Source: Chromobotia macracanthus (lineage: Eukaryota; Chordata; Actinopteri; Cypriniformes; Botiidae). Taken from it: 64,000 bases of DNA. The notes under the pieces are model-generated. The model saw only the letters and a program-made list of their open reading frames with translations, did not search any database and had not been told where the DNA came from. Where the stretch lies: contig JAZGTH010000007.1 of the NCBI GenBank assembly GCA_036877525.1, positions 11,207,001 to 11,271,000 on the forward strand, read 5' to 3'. The position numbers and the translations under genes are program-made. Below are positions 47,401 through 61,182 of the stretch, piece after piece. Each line of letters begins with the position of its first letter. The stretch's first letter is position 1.

Positions 47401-50400
47401 CAAACTGAGCCCCAGAACTTTTTTGTCCCATATCCACCAAGGACTCACTGACCTTTATTGTGCCAAAGAAATGGCACTGATTAAGGTGCTCACCTTTCCG
47501 CAGCCCCTCTGTCCTTTACAACATATGGCAAACCTTGGAGTTCAAGGACATCACAGTTTCACAGATAATGGGTGATTCATTACCTACACTGACATCAATC
47601 TTTCATCCCCCATGAGCTGAGGGGACCTCTATTTCAAAATAATTCACTCTTGCTTTTTGCCATCAGTGTGAAAAGTGCTTTAGTATGCTGCATGATAGCA
47701 CTCCAATTACTTTATTATACAAATGTGTCAGTTTTTTTTCAGGGGTATATAAACATACAAATGTATGTTTAAACTGTGCCCTAAAGAGCATGTTGAATCT
47801 TTTTTGTCATGGTGCCTGTGATATGAGCACATGTTTTGCTTTGATGAAGACCACCTCTCTCTCCTTCTTTGAGGCGTTATCTCTGTTGTCTACTCTGCTT
47901 CCAGACCACCCCAATAGACCAAGAGAAACAAAGATGCAGTGAGTATATGTGACTGATCCATTTATCCAACAACAGTACATACCTCTGGATAAGGGCCTCC
48001 CACATCTTTTTTTAAAATCATCATGCATACAGTTAAAGCAGCACACCATAAAAGCAATTTATCATACAAGAGTCAGCAAAACGTATAATATCAATATGCA
48101 GAGTAGGCTAAAGTAGTACAGACACTAGAGCAGAAGTAAAAAGCAGAAAGTACAGAAAATGTTTAACACGTAATAGTTTATTGTATAATTAGGTATGGTA
48201 GTTTAGTGGTATGGCTTTGGAAGGGGATCCAACGTTTCTGAGGTTTGTAGATCAAGTGAAAAACTGCTTATTCCATCAGGACAGAGGGAGTCTTTGCCAC
48301 CTTACCCAAATCTGAAAGAATTTGCTTGTTTAAAAACCAATCTGTTTGCTCCAGGCAGTTGGCATAACCTTATAAAGACTGGTCAATGATGAAACATTCA
48401 GCTGAGAGATTTTCCTTTTTGCCCCACACACTGTGAGGTAAACAGAACATTTAACCTCAAGTGCTGTGCTATTTATGTATCACTCAATACTGCAGTGATT
48501 GTGACGGTTATGGGATGGTATAAAATGTTCCTACAACCTTTTAATTTTATCTTAATCAAACAAATCAGAGCACTTGGACGTAGAAGCATTTTGGTTTCCG
48601 TTATTTGTCATAGGACAGTGTCCATAGTCTAGGATGTTTATAGAAGAAGATACAGTTGGCTTATCAGCATGCCATTTACATGAAGGATCATGTGAACTGG
48701 AGGATTATCTGTTTAAGAGAATAATACATTGGAAGTAACATCAACAATGGGCCTGAGAGTGATGAGCTGTGTATGGATGATTGGAAGGTGAATAAGATGT
48801 CAGATTCCTATTCTCCCTTTTTGTCTCTATTTCTTGCTTGTCTCTGCCTTTGTCTCCTTCACACCCTGTCTGTGGCCATCTGGACCCTGGCAGTTTCAGC
48901 TCCCTCAAGGTCAAAGCAAACTACGGCCTGTTCTGTCTTAGCTACTTCTGCCTTAAAGAGATCTGTATAAATTTCTTTGTTCTGTTGAACACAAAGGAAG
49001 ATACTTGGAAGAATGTTTGTATCTAAACAGTTTTGGGGCACTACTGACTGTGCTCAGCAGAAAATGTATACGGGTTTGGAACAACTTGAGTGTGCGTAAA
49101 TGGTGGCAGAATTTTCATCAGAATTTTTTGGTAAATTATCCCTTTAAATAGATGTGTATTTGTTTCTGAATGCTATGGTGAACATGGATATATGTTATAA
49201 TACATCTGAATAAGTAAACAGAATAATAAATAAACATTAAGAATTAAAGATGTGTTTTATGACATGCAAAAAAGGAACAAAAATGTTATTATGATTATAT
49301 CAAAAAAGTCAAAAATGTTATATTATGATTATTTAGTTATTCAGTACTAATATACAGTTGCCTCAAAAAGTATTTGAATATGTAAAGGTTATGTGTGTCA
49401 TTTTATAGAATAATGTTATAATACTAAAATACTTTCTGCTACGAACAGGGAAACTATAAATAAGCAATTGATAGAATTTATTTGAGCAACCTCAGCAGTC
49501 CTAAAATACCCCTTTGGCTTAAAGGGTGTACAGGAGTGTACAGGACACCTATTTATTATTTACTATTACACATAAGTCATTGTACATTGTACTATTGTTC
49601 TTTGTATTAGGCAGAGGCATGACCAACAAAGCACAGAAAATCCCCCCCACCCACCCACACGCATACCCAAAGGAAGCCAGGCATCATGCTGAGGTGTAAA
49701 TAGGCTGTAGGTGTTGTTTCTCAGATGGCTGATGAGAAAAATTGCTTATTGTGTCTTGGGGACTTGGGGGATTTTGCGTTTTAATTTTTTTCAAAACACT
49801 TTTTGTGGGTTTGTTTTTGTTTTTTCAGAATACTGAGAGAACACAAGCTTAAACATGTTGCAAGTGACAATTTGTTTGTATAAAAACATTCAAAGTATAA
49901 AGGCTTGCAGGAATTTTTGGGAAAAATGTAAACAAACACCTAGTCCATACGTACAGAGGTATGGATGAGATCTAACACTGTTTTTATAGTTTTGTTTCTC
50001 TCCATTGCCTTTATGCATTTTGAAAGGTTCTGTGAGATTAACATACGGCAGCAGAAGATTGGATCATAGAGCACATTATTCCAGAAGTCATTCTGAACTT
50101 CTCCACTAGGTAAAGCCATCACAACAAGCTCTCTATGCAATAAAAGCATGAGATGGATATTTGAAGTGTCAGACAGATGTTTCCTGAGAGAAACAATCAG
50201 TCTTACAATCTGTCAGCCATTTATTATCTTTCTCCAGCCACTGTAGACACACAAAAACATTCAGAACAACCTTCAGGGCAACATGATATCTGCTGTTCTT
50301 AGTTGTAGACAGTCACACTAAAAAGTGTATCGCTAACTGTTTACCTTCTGCTATTTAAGAATATTAAAGAGTACTATTATAGAAGTAGGGAGTAGTGAAC

Positions 50401-51185
50401 AAACTTCAAACCATGAACACACACACTTGGGGCAGTGGGCAGCCATTCACTGCAGCACCCAAAGGGCACTTTGGGGTAAAGAGAGCAATTGGGGGCCTTG
50501 CTCAAATTACAAGTCAGACTCTCTGACCAGTAGGCAACACCAAATGTTTAATGATACACATTTCAAACAAAATAATGATGAGTCATTCATCTCAACAGTA
50601 AAATCTGTAAATATGCTTATTAGACTCAGATTTGTGTGAAAACGTTTTGGCAGTCTGCTTAAATAGTTGCCAGAATAATTTTGTCTGTTTATTATAAAGC
50701 ATGTTGTGTATATTGAGTGAATTGTGTGTCCTATTTTTAACATAGACTTTTAGACAGTTTGTATAAGGTGGCTGGAATAATTTGCTGCTAATGCACGCCA
50801 GTTTCTTTCAGGACAGATTTTAAATGTGCCCGTAATACAAACGGGCAACACAGGCTTACACAAGACACAACAGAAAAAAAATTATGTTCTGGCAGGTCTA
50901 TATTTGTGTTCTTAGGCTCTCCTGTGGTGTATAAGCCTTTTACATTCAATTAGGCCATTTGTTTTACATGCATGTATAGCTCCTGGGGGTCTGGCAGGCA
51001 CAGGGAAGACCCTGCTCCCTATTGAGAACCATCTGCCATACAGCAAATTGACATTCAATAGGCCTTCTGGTAGAGCTCGCATATATATGCCTGTTCAGAG
51101 AGCAGCTGATAAAAGTGAGATGACTCCAAGAATCAGATTTTGACAATATTGTTTGCCTTCCTATAAGATTTAGCTGGGGAGAAGC
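44471..51185. other. Long intergenic stretch, no gene seen
   Basis: Nearly 7 kb of AT-rich DNA with low-complexity ATT/TTATA at about 47225-47310. Short open frames look random. The stretch 46330-46470 has a balanced, non-repetitive look, as conserved non-coding elements do, but this needs comparison with other genomes. Confidence 0.5.
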
Positions 51186-51211
51186 TTGTGTAGAGTAGAA
51201 AACGTTTTCAG

Positions 51212-51880
51212 TTACAGTTTACCCCCCTCCTGGGAAGGCATGTCCTTGCACCACATGAGAACTGAGCAGGAGGGGGTGGGGGATGGGGTGTTCTGGAGGG
51301 GGTATATAGAAACAGTGAGGAAAAACAAAAACAGTCCAGATGAAACAAAACCAACCATGGGGGAAATGGAGGGTGGAAAGGGCCATGAGGAACCAGGAGC
51401 AGGAGCCAGCTGGTGGTCCAGAGACCAGCCAAGACAAGGCCCAGAGGCAGAGTCGAGGGAGGTAGAAGCCAAAGTGTCAGCTTTGAAGACAAAACCTTGG
51501 GATGATGGATGGAGACAGAGCCATCTTGGATAGAGACTCAGTTGGAACAGACAAGCCAAAGAGCCCACATGACTTCGACAGCACTGGAGACCAAAGTGGA
51601 GCCGCGGTGACAAGCTTTCAAGGTGAAACTGAGGACAAAGGTGGAGCCGGTGGGACCAAGTATGAAGATCCTCACAAGTGTGTAAGATGCAGAGGGGCTT
51701 GAAGGGTAACCAGTGGAGGCAGGGCTGAGGAACTGGCTGTTGAAGGAGGTGGGAGGCAGAGGATGGATAGTCACTCCGGAGACACAGGGCTGGACAGAAC
51801 CAGTCGTGAGACAGGAGAACAAGGGAATTTACCTCACATCTCCAACAAATCCTCCAAATAATTCCTAGAAGCCAAGTCAA
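51212..51880. other. GC-richer, purine-rich block with overlapping open frames
   Basis: The plus strand is strongly G/A-rich. The minus strand stays open for 222 codons, while plus frames are open for 115 and 66 codons. The minus peptide is rich in Leu, Ser, Pro and Cys, without domains; the plus peptides are rich in Glu, Gly and Asp. Such skew suppresses stops on the pyrimidine-rich strand, so coding is not shown. It may be non-coding internal DNA of an LTR element. Confidence 0.5.
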
Positions 51881-51890
51881 TCACATCCAC

Positions 51891-52482
51891 TACAACAAGG
51901 TTGTAGGCAGGGCTTTCCTAAAAAGTTGTTTTATTGGTCGATGCCTGACCAATGCCTGAACAATGCCAGCCAGTGCAACATATGCATAGAAATTAACATT
52001 TCTATGCATATGTATGAGATATTGTTAAAACTCTTGGATAATATTTTCATAAAATATCATTAGTTTTAATGGGATTTTATATTAGAGTAAAAGAGTAACA
52101 AAGACATTTTTTCAGATCGTCTTTTTAGATTTGTGTTCATCAATTGTGGCAGGCCAGTCTTCACAGTCTATGGTGGATACAAGCAACTCCATCATGCCGG
52201 TCATCAGTGGATATGAATATAGTATGAAAATAGAAGCCATATTCTTTGTGCTATAAAAAGACTGAGATGAAATAACAAAGCACAGCACCGGCCTCTCTAA
52301 GCTCCTTCTTGCTTGAGTGACCTTAAATGAAACCTGATGAGAAGAAAAATTATTTTCACTTACCTCCCCATGCAGAAGTGCCAGGTGCCAGTCCTAGAGG
52401 CTTCTGATCATCACTGCTCAGCTTGGTTGTTTTCACCTGCCTTTATTTTCCAGTAGTTCTGCATTCATAAAACATTGTGCAA
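51891..52482. other. Intergenic, no gene seen
   Basis: Contains a small inverted pair 'tatgcatagaaattaacatt' / 'tttctatgcata' near 51980-52010. Nothing else. Confidence 0.5.
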
Positions 52483-52667
52483 TTAATGGTGTCTCTTCAC
52501 ATTCACACTCGGGGTTTAAATGGCATGGTGGCTGCAGTGGTGTCAACAAAGGTGCAGAGTGGTGTCTTTAGTGCGACAATGGACCTAGTTTACACATTTC
52601 ATTTCATTTCCTGTTTGAGTTTATAATTTATTATGCAGTGAAGTTTAGGCACACGGATATTCAAAAA
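52483..52667 (+). repeat. 185-bp duplicated block, copy 1
   Basis: Identical in length to 54410-54594 and differing at only three positions. It starts ttaatggtgtctcttcac and ends cacacggatattcaaaaa. It is not flanked by direct repeats here. Confidence 0.95.
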
Positions 52668-53147
52668 TCAAATTAGTAAGGCATAATACTACGATTATTA
52701 TGGCAAAATAGGGACCCTGGTGTAAAACAGAAGAGTCGTGTTGTAAGAGGATCTGTTGTTGAAGATAAAGATTGGCTAAATGTGTTATCCAACGTATTAA
52801 ATAGGCATTAAATATTGATTTAAATTTTGTTATTATGTGACAAAGAGAGTGATGAGTGAAACGAAAGACATGCACTGTCGTAAAATCTGTTTCCTGGGAT
52901 AACAGACAGTTAGCTTATACAGTACAGTGGCATGCAAAAAAATATTTGAGAACAGAGTGTCAGAATTAACCATTAGAATCATCACTGGAATCAATCACAA
53001 TCAGAATCAACATCAGAACAAATCACAATCAAATGTGATGTAAATGTTATATACTGCATTCATTGTGAACTCTCAGTCACACCAACTGCTGTTCTGTTAA
53101 ATTTGTTTTCTATTGCTCCAACTGACATTATAATTGTAACTGAGCTA

Positions 53148-53290
53148 CAGTATTCCTGTAGCTCAGTTGGTAGAGCATCGCATTAGCACATGCGTTGAGT
53201 TCAGTTTCCTGGGGAGTACATGTACTTTGTACTCTGTAAGTCGCTTTAGATAAAAGCATCTGCCAAATGCATAAATGTAAATGTAAATGA
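53148..53290 (+). mobile_element. tRNA-headed SINE copy 5
   Basis: A box 'tagctcagttggtagagca', decayed B box, 'gtaagtcgctttagataaaa', 'catctgccaaatgcataa' and (ATGTAA)n tail. Its first bases form a perfect 13-base inverted repeat with the DNA just upstream (53138-53168). Confidence 0.85.
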
Positions 53291-54375
53291 AAGCATTAAA
53301 AAGGAAAAATCCCTCTCAAACACAGATAATCTGTGGTTATGATCTAAGCATGAAGGAATGTGCTTTTGGAAGTGGTGTCTTTGGTTCACAAAAGTGCTGT
53401 CACAGTCATAAAAAAGACTGTAAAGAGACAAAGTTTAAAGTAGTGTGAAGGATAGTGTTTCAGAGAGGACGTTGATGTACAAAGTGTACCTCACAAAGTC
53501 CTTAGACTACCATCTATTTACAACTTTGCCGTCTGATCTATCACATAATTTGTGGAGGGTCTCCGAGGCCTCTGTCTCTGTAGGCCCAACCTTTGAACCT
53601 TTGAGTCCCAACCTCCTTTTTCTGACCGCCCCATCCCGTCTTGGAAAACCATCATCTGACAGATTTACTGGTCTGAGCATTAGCTGAACTCAGCAGAGGG
53701 TACAGACTCATAGAGTTACACTTCAAAACTGCTCACCTCCTCTTTGGAAGCTTAATAATTTACTGTATGGTACCACTGTGAACAGCAGTAAATGTATGGT
53801 TACTGTTAAAGTGGATATGAATCGGACAGCTGCTCTGACAGGATATATTGCAGCAAAGTTGCCCTAATGACTTTGTTTGATGATATATGACAAAGACAGA
53901 TTGAACTCCTGTTTTTTAAGACATCCTTAGAACTTGATGTTCTCTTTTGCCACATTTATGGTAGAACTGTTAAAACCATCTTTTTCTATAAAAACCTTCT
54001 TGCTCTATTTTGCACACCTAATATCACCAAATGGAATTGCAAAAATTGCAAAAATAATGGCCCATTAAAAAAAGTCTCACAAATTCTCTATTATTATTCT
54101 GTAATATAAATTTATATTTGAATATAAAACCTATTTGAATACACACCTTACCTTAAAATTTTGTTCATGCTATTAGTAAATAAAAGTAAGTTGGCGAACC
54201 CATGCTCCTCTGCCATTATTAAAATGTGCAAATGCCAATAGTTATCTAGCTATAGATAATGTGTAATACAAATTATGTGTTATTAAATAAATTTAATGAT
54301 TCAATATTCAACCTAATTTGTTGATCTGTTCAAGGCAATTAATCACATTTTAAAATCATTTTAAGTACAAATGAA
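53291..54375. other. Intergenic, no gene seen
   Basis: AT-rich. An 80-codon plus frame at 53445-53687 is not recognised. Confidence 0.5.
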
Positions 54376-54637
54376 ATAAAGCATTTACATTACATTACAT
54401 ACATTACATTTAATGGTGTCTCTTCACATTCACACTCGGGGTTTAAATGGCATGGTGGCTGCAGTGGTGTCAACAAAGGTTCAGAGTGGTGTCTTTAGTG
54501 CGACAATGGACCTAGTTTACACATTTCATTTCATTTCCTGTTTGAGTTTATAATTTATTATGCGGTGAGGTTTAGGCACACGGATATTCAAAAAATAAAT
54601 ATAAAGCATTTACATTACATTACATACATTACATTTA
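54376..54637 (+). repeat. 185-bp duplicated block, copy 2, between 37-bp direct repeats
   Basis: The block 54410-54594 copies 52483-52667 with three substitutions. It is bracketed by exact 37-base direct repeats at 54376-54412 and 54601-54637 (ataaagcatttacattacat...). The right-hand repeat runs on into a SINE tail. Confidence 0.9.
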
Positions 54638-54686
54638 CATTTAGCCAATTAGCAGACGTTTTTATCCAAAGCGATTTACAAGGTGA
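54607..54686 (-). mobile_element. SINE tail fragment (copy 7)
   Basis: Plus-strand text 'acatttacatttagccaatt', 'agcagacgtttttatccaaa' and 'gcgatttaca' is the 3' tail of a SINE related to the other copies. The tRNA head is absent. Confidence 0.65.
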
Positions 54687-57600
54687 GGAAAACAAAGAAG
54701 TGATAAAGCTTTATGAGATTATCTCTTTTCTGTTCTGACCACCCAGTGTTCAGCTAAGATATAAAATGCATTGTGCAAAGGCCTAGATTTCAGATTGACA
54801 GCTCTGATTAAAATTCATAGGAGTTTGATTTGCCAATTCAGTCTTTGAGGGAATAATAGGAAATTAATGTTTAATCCTATTAAGATAAGGATGTGTTCTT
54901 GGACTTTTCTCAACAGTGACCATCCACCATAAATTGAATCTCCTCTATGAGTGCAGAAGTCTCATGCATCTTTCAAGTCATTACCAAAGCCATGACTATC
55001 TCAAAACATACAACTTTGGTATGATAGGACGTTTTTCTGATTTTCTAATGAAAATCATATGTCAAATCACTCTGAATCACAGTTCAGATAGGAGTTAAGG
55101 GATTTTGCCTGACAGCAAAAAGTAAAAGCAGAAATATGTTTAGATGACACATCTGCCCTCGATGACATCATCCATTACACCAAACAAGCTTTTATGATTC
55201 TATGAACAATATGCTGTAAGTGAATAATGATGTGAGGTTTAAATATATGCACACTTCTGTAGTGTGCATGAAGTTCCCTTTATATTGGTATTAGTTTACA
55301 TAAATGCCATCATTTGAATTTCTCAGTAAATGAATAAGGAGCTTAAATATTAACCATTCTTTAAAAATGTTCTAGGCTCTATACAGGTTAAATTGTATCA
55401 ACAGATTTGGAAGCATAATGTACCCACCTCTAAACCATGATTTGGACGGTTGTACTGATCTGATAATGAACATGTTTTACTGGACAATTCCATGATTTTA
55501 TTGAATAATTCCAATAAGCACATTAACAGTTTTATGAGCTTCATGTTTCTGCTTCTGGAATGCCAGCCTGTTTAACTACCATTGTAAGTGTTCTACTGTG
55601 ATCACATAATAACTAAGTGATGAGTTGAAATTTTCTGTGGTCATTGACAACATGCTATAAATGCTGTCGATAAATGCATGTAGTGAAGCTGCAAAATCCC
55701 TTTAAATAATTTTTAACATTATTTTAGCTCTCCTCCTATTTCAACACTTCATTCGGCACACACAGAAGGTCAGACTTTTCTTAAACCATCTCACCTGTCA
55801 CACTTTGTCACCAGCTGAAGTTGAGCATAGCCCGGGAAGGAACCAACCTCACTTTATGGAATACATTTACAGCTAGAACGAGTCTGCTAAATGCCACTGG
55901 GGCCAAAATCCACTACGGCTTGGCGTGACTTATTGAAACGTAGTCCAGCATGAAATACCACCCATCATGCATTTCCTCTCTGTGCGGTCTGCATTTGTAG
56001 TTTCCTTTGACCAGAAATGTTGTGTGACTGCTTCCCAAAAGCAGCTAGGCCAAATCAATATGGAGAAGCAAAAACAAAGGGACCCGAGAAAAGGCCCCTA
56101 TTGTATCTGTTGCAGTGAAAAGGAATTAAGTAATCATAAAAAAATCACGGCAACATGACACATTAAGATGAAGATGTTTGAATCTTAATAACCGTAACAC
56201 TCTCTGCCAATTTTATTTGTTTCTGCACAAAGAACAATAAAGTAGCTCACTTCACAATACTCATTACAAGAAATTGTATCTTGTTCATTATTTTATGTGA
56301 TTCCTATATATGTTGCAAAATTTGCTTTTGAAAAAAATCTTGCAAAGCAAATATGTAAAACACATTTGAAATGATCATTCAAAAAACAATAACATTTAAA
56401 ATCATTACTTAAATTTTTTTTTTAATAACATGTTCACTCAAAGGACAAATCAGCATAAAATAAAACTTTAATTTTTTGTTGATGTTTGATGTGGCTAATT
56501 GAAGCCACATTTATTAAATCATGTTGTTGTTCAGTTTATTCATAGTTCTTTGTTTGGATAAAATGTAATCATTATTATTATTATTTGCATTACAGTTCTT
56601 GTATGCTCATTTTATGTATTATTTACACTGCTCATCCCAGTGTCTGGCTACATTTCTAAAACAGAAGTAATAGATGATGCAAGTGAATGCCAGATGCAAA
56701 AGTCTGCATTTTTCTTGAATGGGCTGAGAAATCCATCAGAAAAAAGATCTAACTTTGCGGGTCCTGATGTGTGGTGTAATGAGGCAGAACCCATTTGACC
56801 TCTGTGTTGTTTACCCACAACATCCCAGCCCCCAGCAGGCCTGTAAGCCAGGAATGTTAAGCTGACCCTTTACCACCACTTGACTTTTACCCAATTAAAC
56901 CAATTTGTGTCAGGGAACCAGGGTGTTCTGTCAACATCCTGAATCAATGTGTTGTATGAGAACACCAGCCAGAAGAGAGCTGCCTTGGAGTGCATGAATG
57001 CCCTGGGACTATGCTGATAAAGTGTTCTTACTAACTAAAGTGGATACAGTGCTCTAAGAGAAACAATCCATATGGTTTTCCATTCCCATATTACACAACA
57101 CACTGTCAGGCTAGTGTGACTGATTTTGTAATTTCACAGAATGGATTTTTGATTTGGTATAAAATAACAAACTGTTTTTTATTCAAGTCAAACAATTTCA
57201 AATTCAGTTCAGTAGAATGCTGTTTTTCATTGTTTTTCTTTATTCTTTTCAGAATTCATTTAATGAGTTGGTGTTTAGGGACCAGCGCCATCAAAGCCAA
57301 AAACACAGTAACATGATTTATTCTGCCTAGGGTCATGTTCTTTTGGACCCTCAAATTTTGCTATAATTTTCTTTTGGATGTTACATGGAGAACACTGGTT
57401 TTACTTTTGTAACTCAACATCCTACCTTATCCCATCAGTCCAGTGAGTAGAACCACATTGCACTGTGGGTTATTCAGTAAGGATTTGGCAAGTTTAGAAC
57501 ACTTTATTCTGTAGCCAGTTTCTTGCGGAAAACATGCATAAAATGTGATGCATAATCCCTGGTTGTTTGTACCTAAGGGGAAATTTACATGACTACAGCG

Positions 57601-60600
57601 GTGCTTTGTCATTATGATAAAGCACTCAGATGCTGTGTAAATGCTGGGCTTTAAATTGGCCCCTGCTGACTGATGAGGGACAACTGTATTTTTAAAGAAA
57701 GGACTGATCCTCAGCCACTAATGGAGGGAATACTTATTATTGAATTATTGATTATTTAATTAGTTTGAATTGGATTAGTTAATTATTGAATTATTGATAT
57801 GATCAGTCTGATCATTGATATTTAGATTATCATATATTTAAATAACATGACATTTCCAAAATGCAATTTACGTTTATACGTTGAAAAAGAAGATCTATTT
57901 AGCCACTTGGTGACATGGTGGTCACTATGGTGACAGTCCAGCAATGCTGTTCTTGTTCAACTGGCTGAATTACACTGTATCACTCCATCATATTGATGCT
58001 CAACCAAATCCATTGATATTATTAGCTAAATACTTCCTAATGTTGGTTGTCTTACAGGGAAGAAACAGATTACGCAGAGCATAGCTATGATGTAGCTGAT
58101 GAGCTTCCTCTTTTGAAGTCAGTCATATCTTTATAGCTATTTCTTTGTGCACAGGATTTGTCTCTTCATGAAAGTGTTCACTGAAAAACAATGCCATCTG
58201 TGCAACAATGCCATCTGCCCTTAGAATCAGAAACATTCTGTTCCATTTGATGTTGGCAAATAAAAGCTCTATCTGAGCCCTCAGACTCAGGTGCAGCTTG
58301 GGTCTATTGTTCTTACTGAAAGGTGAGTCGGACAGAGGTTGCAGCTGGCTATAAGAGTTCACACTCTCTTTTAATGGAAGTATGATACCAAAGCTGATAC
58401 TAAGCAAAAACATCTGAATAAAGATGCTTGGACTTGCAATAGCCAAACACATAAATCTTAGTGCTAAATTATAAATGCTAAGCATTTTCATCTGGTCTGC
58501 AGCACATTTATAACAAGGCCAAAACTGCAAATAACCCCTTTTCTTAATCAGTATTTTAGTTTAATTTTCAGTGTAAGACGGTGTAAGACTTATTTTCAGA
58601 CAATATATCTTAACTTATGTCTTAAATTTAGCCAAATATAGGGACTAAGGATTATGTTTTTGTTTAGTACAAATAAATTTAATATAAATTGTTATTAAAA
58701 TTTTATCCAAATATCAATAAAAATAAAATTAACTCTTATTAAATCAAATAAAATTAACTGATATTTTAAAATTTAAGATATTTAGATATTTATTTGAAAA
58801 GACTAAAATACTAATAACCATTATTATTAATATGTCTGTTTTTATTTCAGTGTTTTATTTCTTGTATATTCTTGTAGGCAATATGCAAAAAATATTTCTG
58901 TTGTTTGATAATGTCTCAGACACATGTTGCTCTTTGCTCATGGCATTAAAGTTAAAGTCCACTGCAATTCCCAAGATTCAGTTCTGTAGTTTCACTAGTA
59001 GTTCACTAGTAGTTTACTAATTTATCTCTGATCATGGATCATTCCCATCCACATGAAATATTGCTAATCATGATTAAAATTGTATTTAATTCCAGAGCAC
59101 ATTTGTCCAAAGATGGAGATTAGACAAATACATAATTTGTTTATATATATTGTGATGTCCACTGAAATTCAACTTCCGTAGGGTATGTTGGCTGTTAGCA
59201 AAAAATAGATTTTGATGAATTTCTCATTTTGGAGATTAATGCAGCATGTAACTAAGTAGTTAGTTGTTGGACATTCTCATGAGAAATCTGTTCTTGAACT
59301 TGGAAGGAAAGCAAAATTTGAAGAGAGTTGGAACGCTTATGTTACTTTATAGGTGTGACCAAAGAAAACAGATTCTAAATTTCTAGAGAATATTTAGCTA
59401 GTTATGAAAAAGCCTTGCATTATTTTAATGTCTTTGATTAAATATATGCAACTGTACATCAAAAAGCATGCTATGAGTCATTTATAAACATATGGTCAAC
59501 ATGCACCAATGAAAGCATTCATTGACTTGGCCAGAGTTCCTTTTTTCAAGTGACTTACCACACTGCAATCAGTCTTTGAGCTGAAAGTAAACATTGAGTT
59601 CCACAGGTACAATTTTGGCTATATAAAAGTCAGCTCAGTCCAAATTGAAAAGGCAAGAAAAACATCTGCTTGTTCTAATTTACTGGTGGTCTAACAATAT
59701 ATCTTTACCCCAATGTCTAAAAGTAATTGGAGAGTATTATAATAATGAATATTTTAATTGACTCTTTGAAAATTAGCTGTGGGGCATATTGATAAAATTG
59801 GAGTGTCTATTTATACCCAGGTTTAAAAAGCACTGGTTACACAGAGCAACTATTTGCACATACAAAAGTCAAACAAAGCTACAGCAAAATGAGACGTGGA
59901 TGTGGGAGATGTGGCCAAAAGAAATACACATGCAATATTTTGACTGGTTATTAAAAACTTATGATTGGTCTCCAGTATTACTATAGTATCTTATTATATG
60001 CTATATAATATTATATTTGTTACTAGACAAAATTCAAATGAATGATGTTACTATAGTATTCACACTATGATTCAAACAACATCTTTTTACATTTAAGGTG
60101 CTGAAGTGTTTATAACCACTTTCATACAGAGTAATCTTACTGTTTGTTAGCACGTGATAGAGACATTTTATCTCACAGCATCCTACATGCTGAAATAAAT
60201 TAGTGTTTCTGACACAGCTGCATAAGCTTTGCATTTGCAGTGAGTGTGATGATGCCTTGGTCTTCTGTACCAGGTGTGAATCACAGCATCATTCATCACT
60301 TCTACTCCAATCTCCTTTCTTATGTGTGAGAAATCAGATATCTTCACTGTGACTACACCTCTGGAAAGATCGCAAACCCCCATGTTGACACTTTAAAATT
60401 GCAGCAGTTTTAGATGTCGGGATACTGCGTCTAAATCCTGAATTAGACACAGGGTGTAAAATCGTTGTTCCTGCAGGTGTTCATGGTTTTCTGAGCTCAT
60501 GTTTCTGTTAAAAATGACACTTGTGTAAAAGTTTTATTTTCTTTAGCTGTATTTTCCTAAATGATTAGGTTTATGAATAAACGTAAAAAAATGTATTATA

Positions 60601-61018
60601 CATATCTAGCATTAAGTTCAATAAATGAATGAATTGAGAATACAGGGTGGTTTTAAATTTTACAATCCACTATCAACACATCTGGCAGGGTGTAGATGCA
60701 GTGAAATGATTAATTTCAACATCTCATGGCAATTTGTAACTATTTTACGTAATTTGATGCCTCATTGATGCCACACATATAAATGTGTACAATCTCATTC
60801 ATAATTTCCTATCACCCCCAGTAATGGTTAGAATTAGGGGTGTTATTAGGGGATGAACCTTCATGATGATCTTTTTCTCAAAAACAATCACATCATGCAA
60901 ATTCATAAGAAATCACCACCTTGTAAAATTGTTACATTTGCTTGTGTGATCAGGTGGTTAATTCTGGATGATTTCTTTTAAATTATGCATTATTATGACA
61001 GATCCTAGCATGATCTAG
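54687..61018. other. Long intergenic stretch, no gene seen
   Basis: AT-rich and largely unique-looking. A 135-codon minus frame at 58123-58530 has no recognised domain. The stretches 56770-56960 and 57590-57730 are less AT-rich and could hold conserved non-coding elements. No RNA gene was recognised. Confidence 0.5.
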
Positions 61019-61182
61019 TTGTGTTCCAATGGCTCAACTGGTAGAGTATTGTGTTAGCAGTGCAAAACGTTGTGGGTTCAATGCCCAAAAAAAACATATA
61101 CTGATCAAATGTATAGCATAAATGCTATGTAAGTCACTTTGGATAAAAGCATCAGCCAAATGCATACATGTAAATGTGATGT
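61019..61182 (+). mobile_element. tRNA-headed SINE copy 6
   Basis: A box 'tggctcaactggtagagta', B box 'gggttcaatgcccaaaa', then 'gtaagtcactttggataaaa' and 'catcagccaaatgcatac'. More diverged than copies 3 and 5. Confidence 0.8.

Noticed and set aside
58123..58530. 135-codon minus-strand open frame
   Set aside because: No recognised domain, no good splice or promoter context, and AT-rich surroundings. Treated as chance.
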